A DNA stretch of 64,000 nt, taken from positions 62,001 to 126,000 of the forward strand of contig JAWPGT010000021.1 of NCBI GenBank assembly GCA_034638255.1. Reading direction: 5' to 3'. Below the pieces are notes generated by a model, which worked only from the letters and a program-made list of their open reading frames with translations, ran no database searches and was not told the origin of the DNA. Positions 48,425 through 58,556 of this stretch are shown piece after piece (positions within the stretch are counted from its first letter, which is position 1; every line of letters starts with the position of its first letter). A program made the translations under genes and the position numbers. Source of the stretch: Coprinus comatus (lineage: Eukaryota > Basidiomycota > Agaricomycetes > Agaricales > Agaricaceae).

Positions 48425-48476
48425 CCTTTTGAATACCTCAGCCTTCTTTTTCTGATACCGGGTATGACTGACCAGG

Positions 48477-48942
48477 TGTTATGATCCTAGATCTCTTGGG
48501 CACTAAGCTGCTTGAGACAGGTGTTCAATCTCTACAAGTTAAACTACTGTTCTGGTGTTCAGGCAGAAGGTTGTAGAACAAGTAGATTAGAAGTTAACCA
48601 ACTTGAAGCTTAAGACTTCAAGGGCTAATACAAGCGACTATTTATACTGTCTACGAATAAGTCCAATAATATGTGAAACGAAGATGAAATGTATAACTAT
48701 CCCTTCTCCTACCGAAACTTGTATCAAAGGTGAAACTCATAATAAGTAAATATGAAACTAGTAAGAGCGAAAGGGATGAGATGAGATAGAAAGAAAATAA
48801 CTATACTAAATATATAATTGCACTAATTATAGCTTGGCTGAGTAACTAGTGTGAGTTAATAATAGTTCAATTGGAAATAGAGTCGATCAGTATTTCTGGC
48901 ATTTCCTTAAAATAATCCGGTGATGTACTGACGTTCATAACA
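48477..48942 (-). mobile_element. LTR, family LTR-B, at the Copia-2/Gypsy-2 junction
   Basis: 466 bp, TGTTATGA...TCATAACA. In minus orientation it has TATAAATAG (48638-48646) followed by a 7-bp hairpin (48602-48622). Flanks CCAGG and TTATC differ, so it is a recombination product or its duplication was lost. Left of it is Copia-2 Gag, right of it Gypsy-2 sequence. Confidence 0.8.
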
Positions 48943-49076
48943 TTATCCTCCTCTTTATGCGAAATGTCCTCATTTTCCTTATTCTCGGAGCGGGGATCCG
49001 GTGATGTTGGCATCTGCGACTGGGTCATAGTCTTCTCTGTAATCACGGTAGTCGACTCCTGGTGGCGTAGGTGCTT

Positions 49077-49441
49077 TGTAAGGGCGACTCATGTCGGCGA
49101 CAAACGGCCTGACAGCTAGCGAGGAATCCACAGTTATATTTGATCAGAAACATATTACAGAGCAGATACAACATACCTAGCGAGGAATCCAAAGAGAAAG
49201 AGTTGGGGATTCACTCGCACAGGCTATGCACAATATATACTACTATACAAACAGAGACGTCAGCTATTGTCCAGAGGGATGTCGTAACATGGACAATGGG
49301 AACAATGGGGGACGAGTCACGTGAGGGGGCAAGTCGTGAAAGTGCGAAGTCGGGAGGTGTTCCGATGGAAGTCGGAACATCGGAGGGTCGGTCGGTAGTC
49401 TGTGTGTCGGTGTAAGGGTCGGTGAGGAAGGTCCCCTTACA
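49077..49441 (-). mobile_element. solo LTR, family LTR-E (copy 1)
   Basis: 365 bp, ends TGTAAGGG/CCCTTACA, perfect 5-bp target duplication TGCTT (49072-49076, 49442-49446). Inverted relative to copy 2 at 51182-51546. Confidence 0.93.
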
Positions 49442-50626
49442 TGCTTGTGGTGGGCATGGCAATGTATGGGTGCGGCGTATAGGATATCTTGGATTACTTG
49501 GTCCAGGTAGAGTTGTGGTTGGCCCGATGGATCGACTGCGGCGTATCTCCGGTTGTTCAACAAATCTAACACTTGTTGTTGGTATTGTGGGAGGTGCCGG
49601 TGTTGGTAATGGGGGTAAACAAAGATCTGTTGAAGGAGGTAGGCTGTTCCGGGAGGTGGAGGATTGGCTGACTTGGTTCCTGTTGGAGTCAATGGGGCTG
49701 AAATGTGATTGTTCTCTATGGAGACATGGGAGACTGTGGCCTTTGAGGAAGGGGTTTCGTTGGTAGTGTCACTCAAGAAGGTGGGTGGGCACTGCTTTGG
49801 TTGGGGCTCCACGATAGGGATTACAGGGGCAGTGTTTAACAAGATGTCCAGGGGCGTTTGTTCCACAGTAGAGACATGAGTACTTTTCGCATTGAGGTAG
49901 GTGATGGTCAGATCAACCACATGCAATGCATCTCTGAAGTGTGGGTCCTGGTCGAGGCAGCAATTGTTGTTGGAGATGTTGTGTGGGAATAATTCGCTGG
50001 TCAAGGCTGTTAATAGGAAGTCTGTTTCCCGGAAGCTGAGTGCCCAGGACCATTCCTGGAATTGGGTAAAGCTGATTGTGGTGTATGTTACTCGGTTGAG
50101 CAGGTCGATTGGGGTTTCCATGGTGATCAAGTCCATAGAGCCTAACACTTTCATGTTGTGGTCTAGAGTCAGGGCTGAAGAGCAAAGGAAGTGTATTTCT
50201 TCTCTCATCCAAGGAATGGAGGATGTGTTGATAGACTTGGTTGTAAGGTTCAGGGAGACCAAACAATTGTAAAGTACGATGTAACTGGGTGATTTCTTGC
50301 CAATAGAGCTCCTCTTTTGCTCGGTGAGAAAGGAAATCATCCATTGCTTGCCGAATTTTGTGAAGTAGGAAGCCGAGTTCATAAGGCTTTCGATGAATGG
50401 ATTTGAGGAAATAGAAGTATGGTTTGAGTAGAATCGTATATTCAGGGGTGGAAGCTGTGGGAGAGAGCGGCTGAGCCCTGAGCTCAATGAAATCGGGAGT
50501 CTGTGGGTTGGAAGAAGGTATGGAATTGTTGCCATTGGGAGAAGCAGAGGGTGGTAGTTGAAGAGTAGATAGGGAAGAGGTGGTGGTTTGGATTGGGGTA
50601 AGAGTGGGAGTAGCAGGTTGAGACAT
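49442..50626 (-). pseudogene. ORF downstream of Gypsy-2 pol, unknown function
   Basis: Starts ATG at 50626, nine nt after the pol stop. First part (to about 50220): Ser/Thr/Pro-rich head, then a helical-looking region (YFYFLKSIHRKPYELGFLL, FLSHRAKEELYWQEITQLHR, LFGLPEPYNQVYQHIL). The frame that stays protein-like then shifts, continuing with LLNRVTYTTISFTQFQEW and LTALTSELFPHN, so a frameshift near 50215 is likely. A Pro/Gln/His-rich tail follows. I recognise no family. A capsid-like or accessory protein of the retrotransposon is possible. Confidence 0.5.
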
Positions 50627-50635
50627 GATGGATGA

Positions 50636-51181
50636 TTAGTTGCGTATTTTATGTTGTCTCTTATATTCTGTTAGTGTTTCATCAGCATTTTCCAAATCAG
50701 TTTCATCTTGCCAGGAGTCTTCAGTTGGGGAATATCCTTTCCATCTGACTAGGTATTTTCATTGTCCAGGGGTTCCTTTGTGTTTCAGAATTGCTTCTAC
50801 TTCATATTCTTCTTCTCCATTCACTAGATCGGGAGGGGGTGCTGCATATATTTTCCCATATACATCATTCTCTTCAAGGGGTTGTAACAGTTGTACATGA
50901 AACTTGTTGTGAATTCTCCATGTTTTAGGTAATTTTAGTTCATAGGTGACGGGTCCTAGTTTTCTTGTTATGGGGAATGGGCCTTCTCGTCTTTGTGCCA
51001 TTTTGCCAGATTTGTATTGAAGTGGAAGATTGCGGTTGTCTAGCCAGACCTTTTGTCCAATTTGGAGCATTTGGAGTGGTTGATTGGCTCTACTGGCCAT
51101 AATTTGATGCATTCGTTCATGTGCCGTCTGGGCTTGATTTTGTGATTGTTCCAAATATTCGAAACGATTGTTGAGGGTGGG
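50636..51181 (-). pseudogene. Gypsy-2 integrase C-terminus and chromodomain
   Basis: Reads AHERMHQIMASRANQPLQM, GQKVWLDNRNL, KLGPVTYELKLP and FHVQLLQPL (integrase tail), then a chromodomain YEVEAILKHK...KYLVRWKGY...DSWQDE. A TGA at about 50756-50758 interrupts the chromodomain where CGA is expected. The 5' border is LTR-E at 51182. Chromodomain integrases direct insertion to heterochromatin. Confidence 0.85.
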
Positions 51182-51546
51182 TGTAAGGGGACCTTCCTCA
51201 CCGACCCTTACACCGACACACTGACTACCGACCGATCCTCTGATGTTCCGACTTCCATCGGAACACCTCCCGACTTCGCGCTTTCACGACTTGCCCCCTC
51301 ACGTGACTCGTCCCCCATTGTTCCCATTGTCCATGTTACGACATCCCTCTGGACAATAGCTGACGTCTCTGTTTGTATAGTAGTATATATTGTGCATAGC
51401 CTGTGCGAGTGAATCCCCAACTCTTTCTCTTTGGATTCCTCGCTAGGTATGTTGTATCTGCTCTGTAATATGTTTCTGATCAAATATAACTGTGGATTCC
51501 TCGCTAGTTGTCAGGCCGTTCGTCGCCGACGTGAGTCGCCCTTACA
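51182..51546 (+). mobile_element. LTR, family LTR-E (copy 2)
   Basis: 365 bp, inverted near-copy of 49077-49441. Flanks GTGGG and GAACC differ, so no target duplication. It joins Gypsy-2 (left) to Gypsy-1 (right), which suggests an ectopic recombination junction. Confidence 0.88.
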
Positions 51547-52544
51547 GAACCTGGCTAGCTGGGAGGCTGGGGTTCTCACGTCCAACATTTCTAGGAACAT
51601 TCGATCCCGTTGGGTCATCTGGTCGTGGAGGGTTGGTTGTGGGGGTAGAGGCTTCTGAGATCTCCGATGCACAGGCAAGGTACTCGGTAACGGTCTCCCC
51701 GAGTTGTCGAACGAAGTATAATTGTGCCAAGCGACCAGGTGCGGAGGTTGGAGCATATCATTCTGCTCATGCCATTGATGCAATGTGGGTGAGGACATTC
51801 CAGAGTTCATAGAGTTTCTCGAAATATGGAAGGGAGAGAAATTCAGCATTGGATCCAGCTGGTAACTCTCGTGGTGCCTCTCCATCCTCGTGGTAGGAGA
51901 GCATGTTTGGATGTCCAACTCCCCTTCTCCAGTTATAGTGATTTCCCCATTCTGATGTACTTGAATTATGAACGGAGGGGGTGGCAGGTGCGCTTCTCGG
52001 GTGAATTTCCATCGCAAATACTGGTTCAGGCGAGTTACCATCTGACCTAGAGGGTGCAGTGGTCGGTCATTCAATGAGGGGAGAGACTGCGTCTGGGGTT
52101 GCGATGCGGGGTATGGGGTGAGCAATGGGTGTCTCTGTTTGATCCATGGTAGGTGGAATGGCATTGAACCTTGCCAGGACGATGGCTGCAGCAAGTTGGG
52201 GTTCTTCAATCAGAGTTGTTCCAGGTGGGTAAGTACCACGAGTGATAAGAGTGTCAATGTGAAGGCGATTGAGAATGTGAGGAGGAATATCCTCGATAGC
52301 AGTATCAAGAAGAACTTGAACTTCTGGATCGTCCAGTTGAAGTTGGTTAGGATCAAAAGCTGGATTGAAAGCAAGAGGAGTATTGATAGCTCCTGTTGTA
52401 GATGCAGTTCAAGGGGGTGTTGGTTGCTGGTGACAGAAATGTGTCATTGGTGGTTGAGCTTAGGCTCAGTGTGGAAGATGAGTGAGAGGAGGGCGAGTAT
52501 TCAAGAGGAGAGGGGCCTGAGGTAGAGTCTTGTTGTTGGGTCAT
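51547..52544 (-). pseudogene. ORF downstream of Gypsy-1 pol, unknown function
   Basis: Its ATG (52542-52544) overlaps the pol stop TGA (52541-52543) as ATGA. The first 45 codons are Ser/Thr/Pro-rich. After a frameshift near 52410 a long open stretch continues with NTPLAFNPAFDPNQLQLDD, DTAIEDIPPHILNRLHIDT and EEPQLAAAIVLARFNAIPP. Later frames contain LPYFEKLYELWNVLTHIA and LAQLYFVRQLGETVTEYLA, which look protein-coding but are broken by stops. No recognised domain. Position and Ser/Pro-rich head match the ORF behind Gypsy-2 pol. Confidence 0.5.
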
Positions 52545-54415
52545 TTATATCTGCGAGGGGGGGTAGAGAGTGTCTTCTTTGGAGGAGCTCTTTTAAGTGA
52601 AAGGTGATGGTTCTTCTGGTATTCTCCAAACAGTTCTTTTGCTGAATCTGAAACATTCTCTTCTGGTTCCCAAGTATTCTCTGAGTCAGGAAATCCCTTC
52701 CATTTGATCAAATACTTCATCTTGTTTCTACTCCTTTTGTGATTGATGATTGCTTCAACTTCCCAGTGTTCTTCTCCATCTATCAAATTAGGGATGGTTT
52801 CAGAGGAAGGCTTGTTTGGGTTGATCTTGTTTTGAACTGCGGGTTTCAACAGAGCCACATGAAATGTATCGTAGATCTTCCATGAAGTTGGTAGAAGCAG
52901 TTGATAAGTCAGAGGTCCTTTGCATTTTAGGATCTTGAATAGACCTTGATGTTTCGGCTTGATCTTTGATGATTGGTATTGGATGGGAAGGCTCTTCGCA
53001 TTTAGATAAACTTCATCCCCTTCATTATAGGTTGGATAATGAGGGCGTTTGACATGAGAAGCTATCACTTTAGCTGCGGATTGATAGGCTAGCAGTGCTT
53101 CATGTCTGAAACGATCAAGTTTTCGAACATGATCATCAACTGATGGTGCACCAGATTCTTCCATGACGTTGGGGAAGGATGGTGGATTTGTTCCAGTCAT
53201 AATTTCTAGTGGTGATCGTTTGTTGGCGGCATGGGGATAGGAGTTGTAACTGAATTCGAGAAGTGGAAGTGCATCGACCCAGTCATTTGGTTGGTTGTTG
53301 CAGTAGATCGAGAGATATGTTTCAATCTCTTGATTAGCTCGTTCTGTTGCACCATCTGTTTGGGGATGGTATGCCGTAGAAGGTTTCCAGTTGATCTGGA
53401 GCATCTCGAAGAACCTTTGGGCAGCTTTAGAAGCAAAACGAGGATCACGATCTGAGACAATAGTGTTGGGGGTACCAAACCGTTTGTAGACATTGTTAAT
53501 CAGGAGTCTAGAGATGTCGGCGAAAGTGCAGGTTTTTGATGTTGGACAGAGTATTATCCCCTTCGATAATCCGCGATCTATCACAGATAATATAGAATCA
53601 AATTTTCCGCAAGGAGGGAGATCGGTGATTAAGTCCATAGCTATATCGCCAAAAACACGCATAGATTTGGATGGAGGAAGTGGTTGGAATGGAGGTTTTG
53701 CAGGATTCCAATCAATCTTGAATTGTTGGCATTGTGGACAGGCTTTGACATAGTTGGTAATGAAATCGCACATTCCAGGCCATTTCACTATTAACTGAAT
53801 TTGTCTTAAAGTTTCATCTATTCCAGGGTGGCCTGTGAAATGGTGATCATGGTGCTGTGCTAGAAGCCATTGTTTCTCCTTCAGAGTGGGTTCTTGAGCA
53901 ATTAAGGCAGGTTCAGTTGAAGTGGCATTTAAGAATAGTTTGTTTGGTAAAACCACAATATCCACATTTTCTTTGGCAGAGTCAAAGTTATGATCTGGTT
54001 GTCTAGAGAGTGCATCTGCAGCAGGAATTTCTTTTCCTGGTTTGTGTTTTATCACAAAGTTGTATTTCTGCAGTTCAGCCCATGTGCAAGCTTGACAATG
54101 TGACAGCTTCTGCGAATCTTGCCAAAAACGGAGATTGTTGTGATCACTGTGCACAGTTACTATATGCGGTGATCCCAGTAGGTAGTGGTGCCAGTCATCA
54201 AAAGCTTGTTTGATCACAAGGAGTTCTTTATCTGGAGTGGGATAGTTGTGTTCTGCAGGTCCAAGGGATTTAGAATGGAATGCACAAGGATGTGTAACTC
54301 CATTTTCATTAGTTTGACATAGAACACCACCCGTTGCAAAGTCAGAAGCATCTGTTTCGGCATGGAATGGTTTGTGAGGATCGGGAGTGAGAAGGATAGA
54401 TCCATTCACAAACAT
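52541..54415 (-). CDS. Gypsy-1 RNase H, integrase and chromodomain (intact stretch of broken pol)
   Basis: 624 codons without a stop. RNase H region: HAETDASDFATGGVL, HSKSLGPAEHNYPTPDKELL, VHSDHNNLRFW. Integrase H2C2 finger: HHFTGHPGIDETLRQI...CPQC. Core: MDLITDLPPC, VSDRDPRFAS, HPQTDGATERANQEIETYL (D, D, E present). The chromodomain near the C-terminus reads HWEVEAIINHKR, YLIKWKGFPDSENTWEPEENV. It ends TGA inside ATGA with the next ORF. It cannot be made as part of a full Pol because the RT part upstream has stops. Confidence 0.9.
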   Translation of the reverse strand: MFVNGSILLTPDPHKPFHAETDASDFATGGVLCQTNENGVTHPCAFHSKSLGPAEHNYPTPDKELLVIKQAFDDWHHYLLGSPHIVTVHSDHNNLRFWQDSQKLSHCQACTWAELQKYNFVIKHKPGKEIPAADALSRQPDHNFDSAKENVDIVVLPNKLFLNATSTEPALIAQEPTLKEKQWLLAQHHDHHFTGHPGIDETLRQIQLIVKWPGMCDFITNYVKACPQCQQFKIDWNPAKPPFQPLPPSKSMRVFGDIAMDLITDLPPCGKFDSILSVIDRGLSKGIILCPTSKTCTFADISRLLINNVYKRFGTPNTIVSDRDPRFASKAAQRFFEMLQINWKPSTAYHPQTDGATERANQEIETYLSIYCNNQPNDWVDALPLLEFSYNSYPHAANKRSPLEIMTGTNPPSFPNVMEESGAPSVDDHVRKLDRFRHEALLAYQSAAKVIASHVKRPHYPTYNEGDEVYLNAKSLPIQYQSSKIKPKHQGLFKILKCKGPLTYQLLLPTSWKIYDTFHVALLKPAVQNKINPNKPSSETIPNLIDGEEHWEVEAIINHKRSRNKMKYLIKWKGFPDSENTWEPEENVSDSAKELFGEYQKNHHLSLKRAPPKKTLSTPPRRYK

Positions 54416-54529
54416 GTCTTTAACAGTGTTGAAAGCTTCTTCTGCTTCTGGGGTCCATTTAAATGCTACTGATTTGCATAGAAGGTCATTTAGAGGATGG
54501 GTGATATTGGCATAGTTCCTGATGAATTT

Positions 54530-56221
54530 TCAGTAGAAGTTTGCAAATCCTAAGAACTTTCTAACTTCGTGTTGTGATGTTGGTGTAGGCCATTCTGCAA
54601 TTCCAGCAAGTTTGTCTTCTGACATGGTAATACTGTTCTGGCTTATTGTCATTCCTAGGAATTCAATGGAGGTTTTCTCGAATTCGCATTTCTCAGTCTT
54701 GAGATAAAGATCGTTTTTTTGGACTCTTTTTAGAACTTCTAGAGTCATCTTGTTAAGATCTTGCTTGTTATCAGAGAAAATGAGAATGTCATCCATATAG
54801 ACAATAACTGCTGTACAACCAGGTTTGTCAATGAGATCTCGGAAGATATGATCCATCATTGCCTAGAACGTTGCAGGAGAGTTTGTCATTCCAAAGAACA
54901 TAACAGTAGGTTCAAAAAGACCGAATGGAGTTTTGAATGCTCCTTTCCATTGGTCTCCATCAAAGATGCAAACATTGTTATATCCAAGACAAACATCCAT
55001 TTTGGTGAAGTATTTAGCTCCACGAAGGCGATCCATAATTGAGCTGACATTGGGAATGGGATAGGCATTTTTCACAGTGTGGGAATTGAGGTAGCGATAA
55101 TCTTGACATGGTCTAAGAGACTTTCCATCTTTCTTGTTGACGAAAAAGAATGGTGATGCCATAGGAGATTTAGATGGTCGGATGTATCCTTTGGCTAGGT
55201 TTTCATCAAGAAAGGTCTTTAATTCATCCATTTCAGCCAGTGCAAGGCGATATGGTTTGTAAGACTTTGGAGTGAAGGTTTCTTTTAGATCAATGCAATG
55301 ATCACAAGGTCATGATGGAGGAAATCATTCTGAGGCCTTCTTGTCAAAGACAGGAAGATATTTCCATAATGTTCTAGGAACTATTTCCTTTGGATCGGAA
55401 GATGTGGCTTTTGCATGCTTTTGAGATATAAGTTGGGATACAGAAGTCTTGGCATTGATTTGTATGAGGTGGCCAGCCAATCCAGTGTCAAGGGTATCAG
55501 GGAGCGATTGTGCAGTGATGCAGAGGTTTTTAGGGACATCAATTGGGTCTTCACTGTAACAGGTGACTTCATTGATTGTGATGGAATTTTTAAGTTGGGA
55601 GCAGGAGATGGTTCTAGAAGATGGTGAACGCCATTGGAATGTTTTGGCAGTCCAATCAATGTTGGGATTGTACTGTTCCAAAAAGGAAAACCCTAGAATG
55701 GCGGGGTGTTTTCCAATTCCAATAACATAGGCATCTGTCTTGATGTTTTGTCCATCAATGATGCATTCCACAACTACTTTCTCAGTGATTGTTCCACTGA
55801 TGTTTTCTGTTCCGTCGACATTCGTAACAGTGATTGGAGGTTCCACAGGGATTCATAGGAGGTTAAGGGAGTGTGCGGTTTTCTCAGAAACGAAGTTTCC
55901 TTGAGCTCCTGAATCAATCAGGGCGTTGAGGGTGGCGATCTGGTGGGAGCGGTGATTTTGAAGATAGATGGGTAGATAAATAGATTTTTCGTTGTGGGAC
56001 AGGATAAGAGGAATAACAGAAATGTTCACTGGAGGTGAATTGTCTGGTTCGGGAGAATAAATAGGGTCCGGTATGTCCATTGTCTTTGAGGTAGAGGAGT
56101 GAGTAGTACTAATGTCCGATTCATTGTCTGTAAAGGAGAGATTGTCTGAATCTTGAGAATCTTCATGAATCACCAAAAGGATAGCGGAGGCTGGATGGGT
56201 TTGAATTGTCACCTTAAGCAA
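54530..56221 (-). pseudogene. Gypsy-1 protease and reverse transcriptase, with stops
   Basis: Protease ALIDSGAQGNFVSEKTAHS (about 55853-55930), spacer with LGFSFLEQYNPNIDW, RT with [29 protein letters not shown] and [12 protein letters not shown]. In-frame stops at 55853, 55325, about 55310, 54860 and 54530 are TGA or TAG. Aligning to the family sequence gives CGA (or CAG for the TAG) at each. Confidence 0.88.
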
Positions 56222-56229
56222 AACCCGGC

Positions 56230-57369
56230 CTAAAAATTCAAATCTTCTTCATCTTCAATCAGTGTTGATGCCACTTTCATGAAGCTACAGAATTTGTCAA
56301 TTCCATTGTTCTTCTTCTTCTTTTTGAAAGGTCTGTTTGATGAGGATGATTTCTTGTTGCGGGGTTTGGAGGAGGAGGATTGACGTTTGGGGCATTCTTG
56401 GAAGAAATGTCCAGCATTTCCACAGGAGAAGCAGACACCTCGGCTACGACGTTCCTTTTGTTGTTCTGTAAGGACCATTCCAAGAATTAATTCAGCTTCA
56501 TTTTCTTTGTCAGATTCTTCTGAATCTGAAGAGTCAAAATCTGGGATTCTGACTTCTTCATATTCATCATCATCATATCGTCCAGCAGCATCAATCTCCA
56601 TTGGTTCTCCTTGGGGTAGTTTGGAGATGTTGAAGTTATGTCTCTGGTAGCTTTTTGGAGGATGAGGTTTGTGGTTGATCTAACAGATAGCTTGATCAAG
56701 TTGGGTTGCAATGGTAGTCCATTCATCGAATGTAGTTGGTTGAGGGTAGCAAAGAGCAATGGCTTCTCGGATTTTAGGAGGGAGGGTAGAACGGAATGAA
56801 TCAACTTTGTAGGCATCATTGTCAATTCCAGCTAAGTCAAGAAGTTGCTTGACATTATTAACATGATCTTCCATATTTTGCCAAGGAAGCATGTGATAAG
56901 TCTTGAGCTTGTTGCGAGCGTCAGCAGCTTCAGCATGGGGTTGGAAAGCTCAGTCAAGACTTGTGATGAAATCACGCCATGTTCCATATCTGTATGTTCC
57001 AGCTTCTTCACCTCTATGAGAACTCAAGTATTGCCTTTGGAAATGACCACAACTCCCATGAGTTAATAATTGGAGAACAACTGGTATGGCTTGTTCTGTT
57101 TGAATGGCACTGTTTTGAAAGTATTTGGGTTTCGATTGTAGAGCAAGGATGATGCTATCTTTCCAATTCTCATAATGGATGGGTTTTCCATCAAACTTTT
57201 CAATAGGGATATCAAACTTTCCATTGTAGTTTTCTTCGTTAGATTGATCGATCATTCTGGAAGGAGGATGAGGTGTTACGAGTCCACCCAAACCACCGGC
57301 CCGTACCACCACCACCGAGGAAGACTTGTTCGCCATCTTCCCCGAACTCATTCCCAATGATGACACCAT
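56230..57369 (-). pseudogene. Gypsy-1 Gag, with stops
   Basis: First ATG at 57369. Capsid-like region (KFDGKPIHYENWKDSIILAL, WRDFITSLD, LDLAGIDNDAYKVDSFRSTL), acidic/serine linker and a zinc knuckle CFSCGNAGHFFQEC (CX2CX4HX4C), then a lysine-rich tail. Two stops interrupt it, at 56950-56952 and about 56680-56682. Confidence 0.85.
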
Positions 57370-57428
57370 GGACGACTCCGCTTGACATACCAATCCCCGG
57401 TGACATCACAGTGACATCACTATGACAT

Positions 57429-57908
57429 TGTTATGACCTAACGTCGAACTAAGTATGAGACTCCACTTATGCTTAGAAGTATACATTTCCCCAGCTCCAG
57501 TATTAGTTATCTGTTTCGTCATTTTACTCCTGTTGACTAATCTTTCATTGTATATGGAGTAAATAGTCCCCGACCCCGATGTCTCACCTACTCCTGTTGA
57601 CAGTTCTAGCATTGTGTATGGAGTAGATTATAAAGCGATGACGAGTATTAGGTTATAATTAGTTAGTAGCTATTATTAGGTACATCCCTAGAATAGTATA
57701 AATACTCGATGTAGTAGACGATTAAAGCCTTAAGCTTTAATCTCTTCTGTTGTAGCCCTTATACATCTCTGTCTCCATACCTCTCGGTCACTAGGTTGAA
57801 AGGCCTTGAGATTGCAGCAGAGTGTTTATTGATCGCACGTTCCTACACGACTGCACTCTAGCGTTTAAGTTCCAGGAGTGTTCAGCTTAACGGTTCGTGG
57901 TCATAACA
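57429..57908 (+). mobile_element. LTR, family LTR-A
   Basis: 480 bp, TGTTATGACC...GGTCATAACA (10-bp terminal inverted repeat). TATAAATA at 57697-57704, then hairpin GATTAAAGC-CTTAA-GCTTTAATC (57720-57742). Flanks GACAT/GTGAG do not match. The right side cuts into a Copia-1 LTR fragment. Confidence 0.88.
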
Positions 57909-58055
57909 GTGAGTAGTTAAGAAGTTATTGTATCTCTCTAGTCTAATACAAGTGTCTGCAGTGTTTGTGTTCTATCTCAGTCATTTCTCATTGGTTTCCT
58001 TCCATTCCTTCGTCATCGTGCTCGCCTCGTCGTCCTCTACGATCTTGCGCTTACA
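57909..58055 (+). mobile_element. Copia-1 LTR fragment (third copy)
   Basis: Reverse complement of about 37412-37558, ending CGCTTACA. It is truncated on the left at LTR-A. Confidence 0.88.
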
Positions 58056-58091
58056 CCTCCAAGGACATGCGCAAAATCCTGATGCCTTCAT

Positions 58092-58159
58092 GTGGTTGGA
58101 TGGTAAAATTTAAACCACCATACAACCATAACTTGATAGTATGTGTCAAAAGTCCTGAA
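58092..58159 (+). repeat. 68-bp dispersed repeat, copy 2
   Basis: Matches 31808-31875, same orientation, five differences by eye. It lies directly left of the Copia-3 insertion. Confidence 0.75.
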
Positions 58160-58173
58160 AGATTGCAGGCTCC

Positions 58174-58556
58174 TGTTGGAAAATACGGACTATTAATAGA
58201 TAGTCACATGACATTTTCATTTCGTTTTACTTTCATCGTTTCATTACGCTTTGCATTATGTGGCAGCTCCTTATTGGTTGTAGTTAGCGTTTCACCTATG
58301 TGTTTCAACCCCTGTATCAACTCCTGTTTCATGTATAATTACCTGACACGTAGTAGACACCTACTCCTCCTTTCTAGTCGTAGCACGGACCACTTCATTA
58401 TCATATAAGTAGTGTACTTTCTCTCTTGTATTCTACGGTTCTCGAACTACAAAGTTCTCTTACACTCTATTCTCTCCACCAAGCAAACATACTAACTACC
58501 ACTTCGTGCGTATCATTATATTGCTATGTCTACATGCATACGCGTTGCTTTCAACA
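58174..58556 (+). mobile_element. 5' LTR of Copia-3
   Basis: 383 bp from TGTTGGAAA to CTTTCAACA. The primer-binding site follows at once. The left flank is GCTCC (58169-58173), predicted to recur after the 3' LTR beyond the window. A TATA-like ATATAAG occurs at about 58403. Confidence 0.9.

Larger units (their letters stand above)
43397..48476 (-). mobile_element. Copia-2, decayed and 5'-truncated
   Basis: The 3' LTR is 43397-43613 (TGTTGAAA...TTCAACA on plus, 217 bp) and is preceded in element direction by a polypurine tract (GGGGAG). The interior reads on the minus strand from the C-terminal part of Gag to RNase H and is closely related to Copia-3. The 5' LTR, leader and most of Gag are gone: the right border is LTR-B at 48477. 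A 520-bp solo LTR (45696-46215) sits between integrase and reverse transcriptase. Confidence 0.9.
48943..51181 (-). mobile_element. Gypsy-2 fragment (3' part)
   Basis: Minus-strand remnant comprising the end of pol (50636-51181), the ORF behind it (about 49442-50626) and probably 48943-49076, interrupted by a solo LTR at 49077-49441. Both outer borders are LTRs of other families. Confidence 0.8.
51547..57428 (-). mobile_element. Gypsy-1, decayed chromovirus
   Basis: Ty3/Gypsy element with gag, protease, RT, RNase H, integrase and chromodomain in order, then an extra ORF. It carries many TGA/TAG stops. The 3' LTR is missing (LTR-E copy 2 is at that border). LTR-A at the right border lacks a target duplication and shows no primer-binding site next to it, so it may not belong to this element. 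Confidence 0.9.

Noticed and set aside
49211..51483. 91-codon ORFs present twice, in inverse orientation
   Set aside because: They lie wholly inside the two LTR-E copies, so the conservation is that of the LTR, not of a protein.
57429..57908. LTR-A as the 5' LTR of Gypsy-1
   Set aside because: No primer-binding site follows on the Gypsy-1 side, and its TATA box and hairpin are oriented on the plus strand, opposite to Gypsy-1.
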